Source of the DNA: Phoronis australis
Lineage: Eukaryota; Phoronida; Phoronidae
DNA: 64,000 nucleotides
NCBI GenBank assembly: GCA_002633005.1
Contig: NMRA01000013.1
Coordinates: 380,490 to 444,489, forward strand
Direction of reading: 5' to 3'
Shown: in pieces, positions 1 to 10,787 of the stretch
How positions within the stretch are numbered: position 1 is the first letter of the stretch
Layout: the number at the start of each line of letters is the position of its first letter
Notes under the pieces: model-generated
Told to the model about the DNA's origin: nothing
Databases searched by the model: none
The model's input: the letters and a program-made list of their open reading frames with translations, nothing else
Position numbers and translations under genes: made by a program

Positions 1-1108
1 GCAAAGCACGATTAGATGCGCATGGCACCGAATGGTGAACCCCCCTCCCGCCCAGGAAAATTTTTCTGTTTTTTCCTCTAAAAATCGAGCATTTTCCTTG
101 ATTCCTGAAGTATTATCCAAGAAAAAAGGCAAAGAAAAAAAAAAAAACACGGCGAACGTGTCAAACATGAAAAAGTACAATTATCACAGACTCGAACTCA
201 CGACCTGGCGGAAAGCGATAGTGTACACGTACTTTACCACTACACCACCACGACTTCACACAAAATATAATGATGAGAGACCTACTTGGTTATGGTCCAC
301 AGCGTTTGCGCGCGAAATCTACTTCTTTTTGTAATGCTTATTACACTTTTTATACTTTGTGCAATCAGTTCGTAACAAATTTGTTGTATTTAGAATAGTC
401 TTTAGTTGCCCAAAAGACCAAATCCGTTTTTTGTGTTGGCACTAATGACGCGATTGCTTTGGAAATCGTATTAAGCTAAGGTTTGACAAAGAGATAATTA
501 TGAGTTTCTGAGTGATTCACTGAGGCTTCGATTAAAATTCACATCTTACCAGCAGCTTCTGTCTTTTCATCGTCACTTAGATTCCATTTTCTTTAAAAAA
601 ATGAAGTTCTGTAATTTTCTTTATTGCACAGTGAAGCAGACGACGGAAACGGAGTCGTAGTGTGCAGCGGCACTGCCGGTCGCCTGGGATATCGCGGGAG
701 AGCCTATACTAAGCCATAGTTTTGTTACCATTGAGCCGTGTTCCGAATTTGACACTTGAAATTGGATCTGAGCCCCCCTCCCCCCCCAAACGCACTAAAA
801 CTGCGCACATTAATATCTTGTTTCCGCCGTATAATGTTAATCACCGGGGTTAATTAATTAACTCAACATTTCCCTACGCTCTTGCTGTTTTATTTTTTCC
901 GGCAGCCAGGGGGGAAGGGGGCCGGGCCCCCTGCCCCCCCCCAATCCGCTTATGACCAGGGTGGTAATGCCTTCCAGATTATACTAATAAGCACCTGCAG
1001 AAGCTTTCCGTTTATCGTGCAGTCGTCGCAACGTTTCAACGCTTTGTACTATGTATTGCTTTTGTACAGGACTCAAAACAGGCACTGTGCATGTACATGT
1101 ATTTTCAG
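1..1108. other. Intronic DNA upstream of first visible TYMP exon
   Basis: This stretch lies inside or before the TYMP gene. It holds a tRNA-like sequence at 183-255, a C-rich run near 774-788 and a G/C-rich run at 909-943. I see no coding exon here. Confidence 0.5.
183..255 (-). repeat. tRNA-like sequence, probable SINE head
   Basis: On the minus strand a box-A-like TGTAGTGGTAAAG is followed about 45 bases later by a box-B-like GAGTTCGAGTC, the spacing of an internal RNA polymerase III promoter. The T-stem pairs at only two of five positions, so it is not a working tRNA. A tRNA-derived SINE or tRNA pseudogene explains it better. Confidence 0.4.
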
Positions 1109-1271
1109 GTTGGTATATGCGCTGGGAATGGTATAAAGACGAACGCAGTCATTACCCAAATGGACGACCCCATAGGAATGAAAATTGGAAACTCTTTGGA
1201 AATAATAGAAACCATTGAGTGCCTTCGAGGCAAAGGACCTTCTGATGTTCTGGAGTTAGTTTCTGTCTTAG
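1109..1271 (+). CDS. TYMP: TYMP exon (central alpha/beta domain segment)
   Basis: The acceptor is TTTTCAG at 1102-1108 and the donor is G/GTAAGA at 1271/1272. The exon starts in phase 0 with V-G-I-C-A-G-N-G and ends one base into a Gly codon. It encodes the T-x-M-D-D-P-I-G and G-N-S-L-E-I-I-E-T segments of the nucleoside phosphorylase fold. It is the first TYMP exon I can find; the frame upstream in 1-1108 shows no matching sequence, so earlier exons are off the left edge. Confidence 0.92.
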
Positions 1272-4200
1272 GTAAGAAGTGTTTATTGTTTCGACCAATT
1301 CCGTACTGTATGTGTGACTAATCAAATTAACAACGGCAGAAAAAGTTTACTAGATTTGTGTTTATTGTTTTTTGTTGCGTTGACATGTACAACACATGAA
1401 CATGGTGACTGTATATTGCTACAATCCTCATCAATGCATCCCTAGAGGCATTCGACATTTGCAACAACCCTGGTGGCCACGTTGGGTTAATTTTTCAAGT
1501 TCCCCATTCTTCACTCTAAAGCTCCTACCCGCAGACTCTACACGGTAGTTAGCATGTAAGACTCGTTCCTCTCCAGCAGACTCAGTCGGCTTCATGGACG
1601 CAAGTTGCCCTACTTGGTACATGAAAAGTTGGGAAAAGATTTTGCGCAGCGCGGCGCTTTATTTGGCTGCTAAATAACACCGGACAGCGAAGTACGCAGA
1701 GTTCGATCATGAAGGTGCTGACGAGGCGTTGCGATATTAAGAGAGCGGAAATGATATTGACGAGGTAACAACAAGTGGTGGAGACAACACAAGACATCGA
1801 TCCCACACGGTAAAGTTCCCCAGAAGCGTACCATTTTACTCCATACACACACCCTGGAAAATGTTCCATACCCGGTGACCTACCTGCAGTGTGGCGAAGT
1901 TTAGGGGTACTAGTCAGGTGATTTGTACACGTGGATTCATGTTTGCTAACTGCTCCTGGAATGAATTCGAAGATTAAGGGATGGTAGCTGGAACTTGAGG
2001 GCCGTCACGGAATTGTTGGCTACTCCTTGACAAATATGAGCCCCCTGTTGGGAGAGTCAGCCTTAGTTGCTTAGTTTCTTGATGTCAATTTAACGACCAA
2101 TCATGAGTTAGAAGTGACTGGAATGGGCTTGAACTTAGATGGGTAAGATGATTTGGAAGACCAGACTGATTTGGTCAGATTTTTCACCATGCTGAGCTAC
2201 GATGTGAGTTGTAGTCTATGGGTAATATCTCATTATTATTTTTGCGAGACAAGCATTTATTCAATTGCACTCAAAGATTTTAATTATTGTTTTGCTTTTT
2301 GGATGACTTTCTTGGGATACTAAAATAGTTGTGCAACTGCACATGTGCTGCAGCCAAAACGAAAGTGTTTTGCTGGAGTGACGTATTTGGCCACTGGAAA
2401 TATATAGACGGTTTCTGACGTGACGTGTTTGTAGGACCAGTATGACATACATGTAAAATCTTAGTAGATAGTAATGAATAATGTTCTTTATCCCATGCGC
2501 TTGGAATCAGTTGAGTGCAATAGGGCCATGGGATATTGATTTCCGTATTCCCCTCCCGACTACTTCTACAGTGCCCTCTGACATGAAAGTTCAAAAGGTA
2601 CGTAGGTCCATGTCGACTCGACGTCTTTAGCTGGTTCGAACATCAAACGTTTCAAAATAGTTTAAAGTAATACAATTCCAGCTGTATAAATAACACTTAA
2701 CATGCAATACGTCCCAAATGTAACATCTGGAACAAAATTGTTCATTACATGACACTTCTGTCTCACTTTTCAATTGCTAAATATTACATCGTCTGCAACT
2801 GAGACACCGATTCTTCGGTAACTACAATATGTCGAGTATTGTTGTTATTTAATTATTTTCAGGAAATGTTACACGTTCAAAGGCACAATTACCGTTGTTT
2901 TTATCTTTTGTTATCTCTTTTCAAGTAATAAATCGTTACATATAAAACTGGGTTTTTTACTAGAAAAACATGTAACCTAACGCGTAAGTACTTACTTCGC
3001 CACGTGAACAATCTGGGTGAAGTATTAAAACAATCTGGCGAAAAATGAAAGAAACTTATGACTTCTAAGCGTTCGGTATAAATACAAAACCCACCTCGAT
3101 TGGTGAAGTTCGGTCGATACGCAGAATAATACCTCGTGAGTTATTACTTCTTCTACACCACTCTCGGTACGTTTTGTGTATGTCTTTAAGTGTTGCACTG
3201 AAAAATTTGCTTTGCAGTTTGCAACTAGAATACTTCATCACTATGCCATAGACCCTTTTCACGCCGACATGAGGCGCGTTCCAAAACGAGGTTCGCAACG
3301 ATAGCTCTGGTGGCTTATCCGCGCAGTTGTACTTCGCGTTGCTCGAACAGCTAGAAAAAATACGGACACTCATGACAATTGTCTGTTTTACAATCCCTAA
3401 GGACGTTGGGATTCGGAATCGTTGGGTCCTTGCCATACGCCGCGACGAAGGAAAATATCATTTTGTCCGTGTAAAATTTATAACTGTTTTGCAATCATAA
3501 TTTGTCGCATCTCGGTTGCCGCCATAGCATCGAGAACCGGATAATCTTCGGCCAGCGAGGCTGCGTTTTCATGACTATGGGTTGAAGCGCGATGCATTTT
3601 TCTTTACAAAACGGACAGGGCACTCAATCCCTCAATTTTGGGGCCTAATATCGGCCCTATTCCCCTCTCAAAAATATTGAAAAATCACGCGAAATTCCCG
3701 GCCCCACGAGGCCTAAGAATTCCCTTAGTGATTGAAAATTTCTCTCCAACGGTTCTAATCACCTGTGACCACAGAGGTGACAATTTGAAAAAGTACAAAA
3801 ACATAGGTGAATTTAAGGGGGCGCCCCCCCCACTTGACTGCCGCAAGCAAGGCAGCAAAATGTGAAGCGGGAGGAAATCAGTGGCTGAGTTCGAGCTAGG
3901 ACCGGTAGCGGACGAGGGGGAAAAACACGTTCCGTTTTATTTTTATAGTCCAACGACAGATTTCCTGAGCAGAAGGTATACATCCTTGGCGCCCGCAACT
4001 TCCGGGCCGCCTGCGTGCGTACAATCGAGCTTTGCCCGCTTCTCCGAGGATGTTGCCCCCCCCCCCGAGTCATGGTATCCTAGATCAGCCACTGAAAATG
4101 CTACTTGAGACAGAGCTATGAGAGATTGCAACAAGGCGGGGTGCTATTGATGATGATCGGGAGGTCAGCAGATTTTTCACTGACCCGTCACTCGGTGAAA

Positions 4201-7200
4201 CGTTCCCCTCTCAGAGGCCGCACACTGGCACCTTTGCCCTCGGATTTGAACAAGGCCTCTGAAGAAACATGATAACTATGCTTGTTCCAGGGGGGATCCA
4301 GGACTTTGAGTTAGGGGGGGGGCAAGGCAGAGTATTACCCAGGACTTTGTCCGTCAGACATTCGCACTCCTGAACTGCCAAATGGAATCTGGGAGAATTT
4401 TAGGGGGGCATGCCCCCCTTGGCTCCCTTCTAAATCCGCCACTGTGTTCTGCTCAGTTAACTGAAATTGAGCTCTGAAACGAGGTTATGCTGTGGACGAA
4501 AGAATTAGGTGTTTTAATTTTAAAATTCAACTTGGTCGAGATTGATATTTGAAAAATATAATACATGAAATAGACGTAATTATTAAACCCAAGAAAGCAG
4601 AATTGATGGTCATATAATTTTAGTTTCAATTGCGAGCCTGGATTTTTATCGTAATCAAAATATATATTTAATAACATCAAGTATTATTTCAGATCAATGA
4701 CAAATCAACTGTTAGTCCCGGTAGTCCCTACCTACCAGGACCTAGGCTATGCTTGAAGCTAATAGGCCTACTCTTGATCAACAAATTAAACCAGATATGA
4801 CTAATGCACATGACAGCAAAATGCTATGAGCCACCGCTGTCGAATATATCTTCAACTCGTCAACAATACTACCAGATGACCTGGTTCGTGTAGACGGCAT
4901 TTTTATCAAGAATTTATTAGAAGAAATGTAACCCTGCATTCAGCATGATACCTAATCCGTAACACTACGATCACCGCAATTTGGTCATGTTTACTTTTCA
5001 TGTTTCGAACCTAGTTTTCCGAAAAAAAATATATCCTTTCGTCAGACAACTCTTTGGTGCATTGACTTGTTATTTAACTGTATTTTTCTACGTCTCTGTG
5101 GTCAATTATTGACACATTTTTTAAGATTTAATATTCAAGTTGGACTCCAAAGACCGGTCATTTAACTCACGCAATGTAAATTTCCGCTTTGTTTATCGCA
5201 GTGAGCCTCGCTTTGGATTTTAATGTCAGCCGCGTGAATTAGGTTTATAAGGTGGCTTCTGTAGTTCGAGGTTGGTTGTCATTCCATCCTTAGTTACCCT
5301 TGCAAATTGAGCATACTTTGACAAATTTGTTCAAGACTTTTGCAAACATAATGTAGTCAATATCTATTATTTGGGTAGCAATGGCTTTTTGTAATACCGT
5401 AATGAATGAAAGCCTGAACATTGCGACACTCCTTGGTGAACGGATTTAACGCGTCTAATTGCGTTCGTGTCTCGTTGCTTTTTTAAGGTGGGCACCTCTT
5501 AAGTCTTGTCGGAAAAGCCGAAAATGAGCACATTGGTGCGCAAAAGATTCGGGATGCCATTTGCAGTGGGAAAGCGATGGAAAAGTTTCGCGCCATGCTG
5601 AAGGCGCAGGGTGTTGACCCGAGCACAGCCGATAAGTTGTGTGATTTTAATGACGTAGCCAGCATATTGAGGCCAGCAAAGTTTGTTACATCGTTGAAAA
5701 GCAAGGAAAATGGTGAGTTACTATGCGAAAGTATCCGATGGTGAAAACTCTTTCGAGAAAACGCTGTAGTTTTACGTCGAATTACAAACAGTTGGTTTCA
5801 AAATAATCTGGAGAAGTCAAAATTTGACGTATATTAGCCAATTGCATTAATACAAAAGTAGCGGCTGTGTGCCTGATTCGTTTTATCGAATTTCGTCCTG
5901 CTTTGCCTGATCGAAATCGTGACAAGTTTGCTTTTGGTAGGCGAAACTTCGCTTGTGTAAGTTCAGTCGATGTCCTACCAGTTTGTTGACCGTTGGGTGT
6001 TTGATACATTCGTTGTTAAATTGCTCCTCACGTCATTCTTCTGGAAATTACAACCCACCAACACTGTGTCGATATGGAGTGTGACGTCACTATACTCGGG
6101 TATTCAGGAGATTCCGCCACTTATCTGTGGAACATTACATTAGGTCAAAAGTTTAATTGGGAAATCACCTGTTCAACTCCTTCAGAGCATACGTGGCTAT
6201 TATGCATGTGCTTTGGGTCTTATTTATTATTTTTTTGATTTATTATTTTTTTGAAAATTTCCTGTTTGGACAAATACTAAGTGAATTGGCCAAAGCCACA
6301 TTAATGGTCTAGGCTTCGGAGTAGGCCAGTTGCTAGGGGCGTGACGTAATCACTTTCCGTTTCTATATTCGAGCTTATACAAGTGGCTTCTGCGATTCTT
6401 GACTTTGGTCACGAAATGCAGACCGATGTACATGTACGCGAGCAGGAAGAGAAATTGTTCTAGCTATACACTTGTTATTTTAACCTTATTGATGTAGTTG
6501 CAACGTCTCCAATGCGTTCCGTTGATGCGGTAACCTCGCAACAACTCTAGGTCACGTCAAACTTCGCGAGGTATTGCCATGAACTACAAGAGAAGCACGT
6601 GATCACACTCGCTCCACTCGCTAGATTCTTGGGTATACAGAACTCATCCCAGGTTGATGCGTACTCAGATGGACGATGTTTGTCGGGCTTTTTTGTAGTA
6701 TTACATCTGAAGATGACGTACTAAGTCCTCTTACACAGCGTCATCTATTGCAGGCTAATTGGCTACAATGAGTTGATGAATGAGGCAAAATTAAGGCCTC
6801 CTTTCATAACTTTTGTTTTGTTTGCACATTCAGGTTTTATTCACGCAATCGACTGTATGCCACTTGCAAGAGTGTCGTGCGAACTGGGCGCAGGTCGTAA
6901 AAAGGCGGGGGAATCAGTCAACCACGCAGTTGGCCTGGAACTTGAGCTTCATGTGGGATCACAAGTGAAGAAAGGTGAGATACTTGACTTGTTCTGGGAA
7001 TCGGCTTGTCTATGCTGAAGCTTATGTAAAAATGTCCCATCCAAAGGAAATGCCTGGGAATGGGAGCGCTTTCTTTTTCAAAATTTATTTTTTTTACTGA
7101 AGACACCTTCGCCTTAACGACTTTTATACCCAAAATAATTGCATTGCTTCCCTGCCTTGTTGTCCTGCGCATCGAAGACATGATTGTGTTGGATATTTTG

Positions 7201-10200
7201 GACAGCATCACGTCTGCTGGGGAGTACATGATGTAAATTTGCTTGAAAATATCCGTGGGAAGACTGTCTTTCACATCTCCTTCAGGCGCCACCGCTTTAT
7301 TACCCCTCCACCCGATCGCCTTAGTGAGTGGTTTATCTCTTTTCTGAGTTTATCCTCGGACGTTCTCATCGTCGATGTACTTGGCAGGTTTAATATAATA
7401 GCTTAGAGCTATCAGGAAGACATTACCAGTACAGACCAGTTGGCAAATCAACAATTTTTGGCTATAATCCAAAAAGATGCAGAACTTCAGCTTAATGGGG
7501 CTATTCGGAGAATTCTCCTCGCGGTGTCGCTGCTGTACTAGTGGTGATTGAATTGCGCATGCGTGGCTGTCTGCATGTAAACAACTGGTAAAAGATGGAA
7601 TTTTTATCAAAATACGTCGTCGCGCTAAGCCTTATTACTGCTAATTTCCCTGGTGCAAGTCTTCGACAGGTGGCCACAAATTCCCAAAAGACCTAAGGTT
7701 ACTATATTCGTGGACAATTGCGGTCAACAGGGTCAACTAACTGACAAAAAGTGTGTGGATGCTGAAGCCCCGTGTGTGCTNATACCCACTCCGGTATTCC
7801 ATAACGTATTTGCATGGAACTTCCTCCTCACGACACAAATGCCCCATAGATTGTGGCCACCAAACTCCAGTCCCGGGAACTAAACGTCAGATGAAAAAGC
7901 CCCCCCCCGTCCCGCTGTATGATCGGATCCACAAGTATCTCCCAGGTTTGCAAAGCACCTTCTCAGTCAGTGACATAGTAAAATAGGTTTGTTTGTGACT
8001 TCAAATAAGTTTATCACCGACTTCATTGGTGACGCCCAATCACGACCTTTTCAGATCAGTGTATGTTTCCCTGTCTCCACCATTCCTCCTCATCGTTTGC
8101 CCCTAACCTCCCTCATTCCCCACCTTTTAATCTGTTTCTGATCGCTGCTCATTCCACCATCGCCGTGATTTACGCGCCTCAATAATTTGTTCGCGGTTCT
8201 CGACAACCTAAGAAAATGCAAACAAATACGCAGGCGTGAGGTCTAGGCTGAATGGCTCCGCGGCGCAACTGTGGTTTCATCGACGAGGCGCTGGAACGTC
8301 AGTCACCGAGATCGTCAAAAACCCCTTCTCATCCTCAACATGGACAGATTTATTTGGACAGGGGCAAATGCCCCGATCGGCACCGGCGTTTCGCCACCAT
8401 CCCTTTCGCCATTCTAATGCACGTTACATTTCAGCGTCCCGGTTCAGGTTACGTCACTGTTGCGCCTGACCCCCGTCTGCCGCGCGTTTTCGGCTGTCAT
8501 GTACAATGAGGAAATTGACTACAGCGCTGTTTTCAATAAGATATTTCAGTGATGGTTTTAGTCCTTAGCCGCGCGAGATCGAACTTGGCATTGCTCTACA
8601 GTTCTATACTTCGATAATACGTTTTACACACGTCAGTGGTATCTAGCGGTAGACATAGAAGGTCGATGCTATAGGAAAAGTCTGGGATTCATGTAGGTGT
8701 CTTTTGTAAACATGTCACATCCAAAGCACACCAGCACCGCTAATGTGCGATCATCAGGTACCAAATTCATGGTGTTATTTTGTAGATAACGACTTCAACA
8801 TAAAATCTCAATGCTTGGATGGTTGACAGCTTGAACAATTTCTTTTTAATACATTTGAAAACATGTTAAAGTGCACTTAGAAGTTGCCCCTTACTCGTAA
8901 TGTCTTTCTGAACTTATTTCTTGTCTGTCGATCCTAAAAAGCCAAAGCATTAACCCATTCTGAAGTAAAGCTGTATGGCCTTCTGTCAAGAAACTAAATT
9001 TTGCTATAGAACACTCCATGGCTGGACAACAACTTAAAGCTGCCGAACTCAGGGGCATATTTCTTAACTTCTAAACACGGCTCACGAGCACGAAAAAGTC
9101 AGTTTAACGCCTCACAAATTCGTATTTGTTGGACTCATAAACGTCGTTCACGGACTTCCATGTTCGTGTAGGTTGCGGTCAGTGAGCTGTGTTTGTTAGT
9201 TGGTGAATTGTGGGTTTAACTGTTGATGTTTGTTATGGTTGGTGAACGTAAATTACGTGCGTAAATTAACTTCAGTTACGCCGTAAATAATTGATTTACG
9301 TCGTAACTTATTAATTCACGCCGTTAAAAGTTAATTCACGCCACAAATAATTAATTTAATCCGTTAAAAGTTAATTTACGCTGCAAATAAGTAAATTACG
9401 CCTTTAGAAGTTAATTTACGAAGTAAAATAATTAGTTTACGCAGTTAATAAGTAACTTACGCCACTTACAAGAATTAATTCACGCACGTAATTTACATGG
9501 GTAACTTTCATCTGTTTGGCCAACGATAGTTTGTGGCCCCGTCAACGTCGTTGTTGATCGATGAGCCGTGTTTGTGTTGTTTGTGAGCCGATGAGGTGGG
9601 TACCTCGGGCCCAAGACCTGTGTTTATGAATGGGAACTATTATCATGTGTGCCACAGACGCGTTGTTTCCACCTCTCGTACTTAGATCCTGAGAACAACC
9701 CCAACTTCTTCCTGCTCAAACTGGAGATAATTCATCACCTTTGAAAGGCGCCTGACTGAGTTCGTTACTGATGTTTCGACTAAGCTCATGGAGTGGGCTT
9801 TGGGTCCTGTGGCATGTCGTACCTAGCTCTCTTCCTATTACTAGTATTTCCGAGCTCTTTTTAAGCCCAGAAACCACTTCTGTTTTTGATACTGGAGCAT
9901 GTTGACGCCCGTGGTTTAAGCCACAATTAAGTGCATGGGTTTGGCCTATAGCAGCTTTAACATGGCCCATCTCAATCGTTACCAAACACCTCTGGTACTG
10001 GAGATTTTCCAAGGTATCCGACAATAGGAGAAATTAAGGTTGCTTGATGACAGCACTGTAAAATGACTGATCGGGGACTTTGGACTCCTCCGAGTCCTCA
10101 CCTGGGAGTGTGGGCTACCAACTAAACCCCAGACGTGGGGTCTTTCCGAAAGAAAGTTTGAAAAATTATTAGCCTTAAGCAGAGCTCTTTCCGAGTTACT

Positions 10201-10787
10201 TTGCATGTCTGTTGCTTTTGGAAAGTATGCACACCAGGTGACACTCCCTTAGAATAGATATACGGGGTGTGCCTCTGAGAAGGGTGACAAAACTCCAACA
10301 GATATTCCAAAATTCTTTGAGATAATTTTTGGCTCAATTGATGCAGTGGTGTTGTCGAGTCAAATCAGGTCCTTTGTAAAATATGAACTTTGACAACATG
10401 GAATCGTACAACAATCATATGCAGTAAAGCGTCCCGACGTTACCCTTGAAGGAAATGCTTTGTTCTCTGTCGAACCTACAGTACACTGTAGTTCTTCAAC
10501 CTTAAGTACTAGTAGCCGATTTGAAGTTTGACTGAAGTCATTATTTCAAACAATTTACCATGTGCCGTCGACGAACTGCAGTTTTCAGGCTCTCTCTGAT
10601 TTGAATAAAACGTGATAAAATGTGTTTGCTCCATTCAGGAGAGGTATGGATACGAGCTCACCATGACGATCCACAGCTATCCAGCGACCACATCAACCAA
10701 GTACAGGAGGCGCTAGTGGTCAAGACTGAAAAGTGTGATGCGAAATCGCGAATAATTGAAGTTGTGAAAGGATCAAAAGCCTTGTAA
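1109..10787 (+). CDS. TYMP: Thymidine phosphorylase, 3' half (four exons)
   Basis: Four exons, 1109-1271, 5488-5712, 6834-6974 and 10639-10787, join in frame to 225 codons plus TAA. All have AG/GT borders and every intron is phase 1. The product matches the C-terminal half of pyrimidine-nucleoside phosphorylases, which cleave thymidine reversibly with phosphate to thymine and 2-deoxyribose-1-phosphate in the cytosol. Visible family landmarks are T-x-M-D-x-P-I-G, the G-N-S-L-E-I-x-E stretch, the C-L-R-G-K-G-P-S-D loop, and in exon 3 H-A-I-D and L-G-A-G-R-K-K-A-G-E, followed by the V-G-x-x-V-K-K-G turn of the C-terminal PYNP domain. The phosphate-binding and catalytic Arg/Ser/Lys residues lie in upstream exons outside the window, so activity cannot be judged here. 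The length after T-x-M-D agrees with the human enzyme. No frameshift is seen. Assignment is from recognised family sequence, not a search. Confidence 0.93.
2494..3185. repeat. Dispersed repeat, copy 1 (inverted partner at 17.8 kb)
   Basis: Most of this interval matches the reverse complement of about 17815-18540. Shared landmarks include CCATGCGCTTGGAATCAG / CATACGCGTTGAATCAG, the GTAATAAATCGTTACA block, CGCCACGTGAACA with CTGG nearby, and CTCTCGGTACGTTTTGTGTA. No ORF runs along it. The element type is unknown; the ends show no clear short inverted repeat. Confidence 0.6.
4288..4444 (-). mobile_element. hAT-like MITE, copy A (157 bp)
   Basis: The ends are CAGGGGGGATCCAGGA and AATCCGCCACTG, an inverted pair of the form CAGNGGCGGAT. 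It is flanked by perfect 5-bp target duplications TGTTC (4283-4287 and 4445-4449). It is in the opposite orientation to the copies at 45131 and 62541. Non-coding. Confidence 0.75.
5488..5712 (+). CDS. TYMP: TYMP exon (helical region before C-terminal domain)
   Basis: The acceptor is the T-rich CTTTTTTAAG ending at 5487 and the donor GTGAGT starts at 5713. Joined to the previous exon it reads V-L-G-G-H-L-L-S-L-V-G-K-A, which corresponds to the T-L-G-G-A-L-L-W-L-S-G region of the vertebrate enzyme. It continues through K-F-R-A-M-L-K-A-Q-G-V-D-P, which parallels R-F-E-R-M-L-A-A-Q-G-V-D-P. The 225 bases are an exact codon multiple, so both borders are phase 1. Confidence 0.95.
5713..6833. other. 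TYMP intron (1.1 kb)
   Basis: I see no gene or clear mobile element. The segment at 6570-6660 has weak similarity to the MITE arm near 59.0 kb (a TATTGCC-G-ACA/ACG-GATCAC-GCT pattern). Confidence 0.4.
6834..6974 (+). CDS. TYMP: TYMP exon (PYNP C-terminal domain, first part)
   Basis: The acceptor CACATTCAG ends at 6833 and the donor GTGAGA begins at 6975. The 47 codons read F-I-H-A-I-D-C-M-P-L-A and then C-E-L-G-A-G-R-K-K-A-G-E-S-V. This is the conserved opening of the C-terminal domain that closes over the active site. An upstream in-frame ATG at 6773 belongs to intron sequence and is not a start. Confidence 0.95.
6975..10638. other. TYMP intron (3.7 kb)
   Basis: It holds the inverted-repeat-framed minisatellite at 9248-9496, a single N at 7781 and a pyrimidine-rich stretch at 8075-8160. 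Overlapping open frames at 8236-8509 have no family resemblance I can name and probably reflect locally high GC. Confidence 0.45.
9248..9496. repeat. AT-rich minisatellite framed by 20-bp inverted repeats
   Basis: About ten degenerate units of roughly 21-23 bases share the pattern GTTAAAAGTTAATTTACGCC. The array starts with GTAAATTACGTGCGTAAATT (9248-9267) and ends with its near-perfect reverse complement (9477-9496). An outer pair, AACACGGCTCAC near 9074 and GATGAGCCGTGTTT near 9559, may be a second inverted frame. Together they look like a foldback or MITE-type element with an expanded core. Confidence 0.75.
10639..10787 (+). CDS. TYMP: TYMP last coding exon
   Basis: The acceptor CCATTCAG ends at 10638. 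Together with the phase-1 base from the previous exon it reads G-E-V-W-I-R-A-H-H-D-D-P and then Q-E-A-L-V-V. This matches the beta-strand and helix that end the PYNP C-terminal domain. The frame closes at TAA 10785-10787 after G-S-K-A-L. The first AATAAA I see downstream is at 12026, about 1.2 kb away, so the true polyadenylation site is not settled. Confidence 0.93.

Larger units (their letters stand above)
1272..5487. other. TYMP intron (4.2 kb)
   Basis: It contains the repeat copy at 2494-3185 and the hAT-like MITE at 4288-4444. At 3600-4110 there is GC-rich sequence with homopolymer runs (3819-3832, 4053-4066) that looks repetitive. The minus-strand frame at 3065-3436 is open for 123 codons, but it overlaps the repeat and its homologue near 17.8 kb is not open, so I do not call it a gene. 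Confidence 0.5.

Noticed and set aside
3065-3436. 123-codon minus-strand open frame
   Set aside because: It overlaps a dispersed repeat whose other copy is not open, has no domain features, and is not placed sensibly within the TYMP intron.
8236-8509. Overlapping open frames in a GC-rich patch
   Set aside because: They lie within a TYMP intron, have Arg/Pro/His-rich random-looking composition and no acceptor-donor pair in frame.
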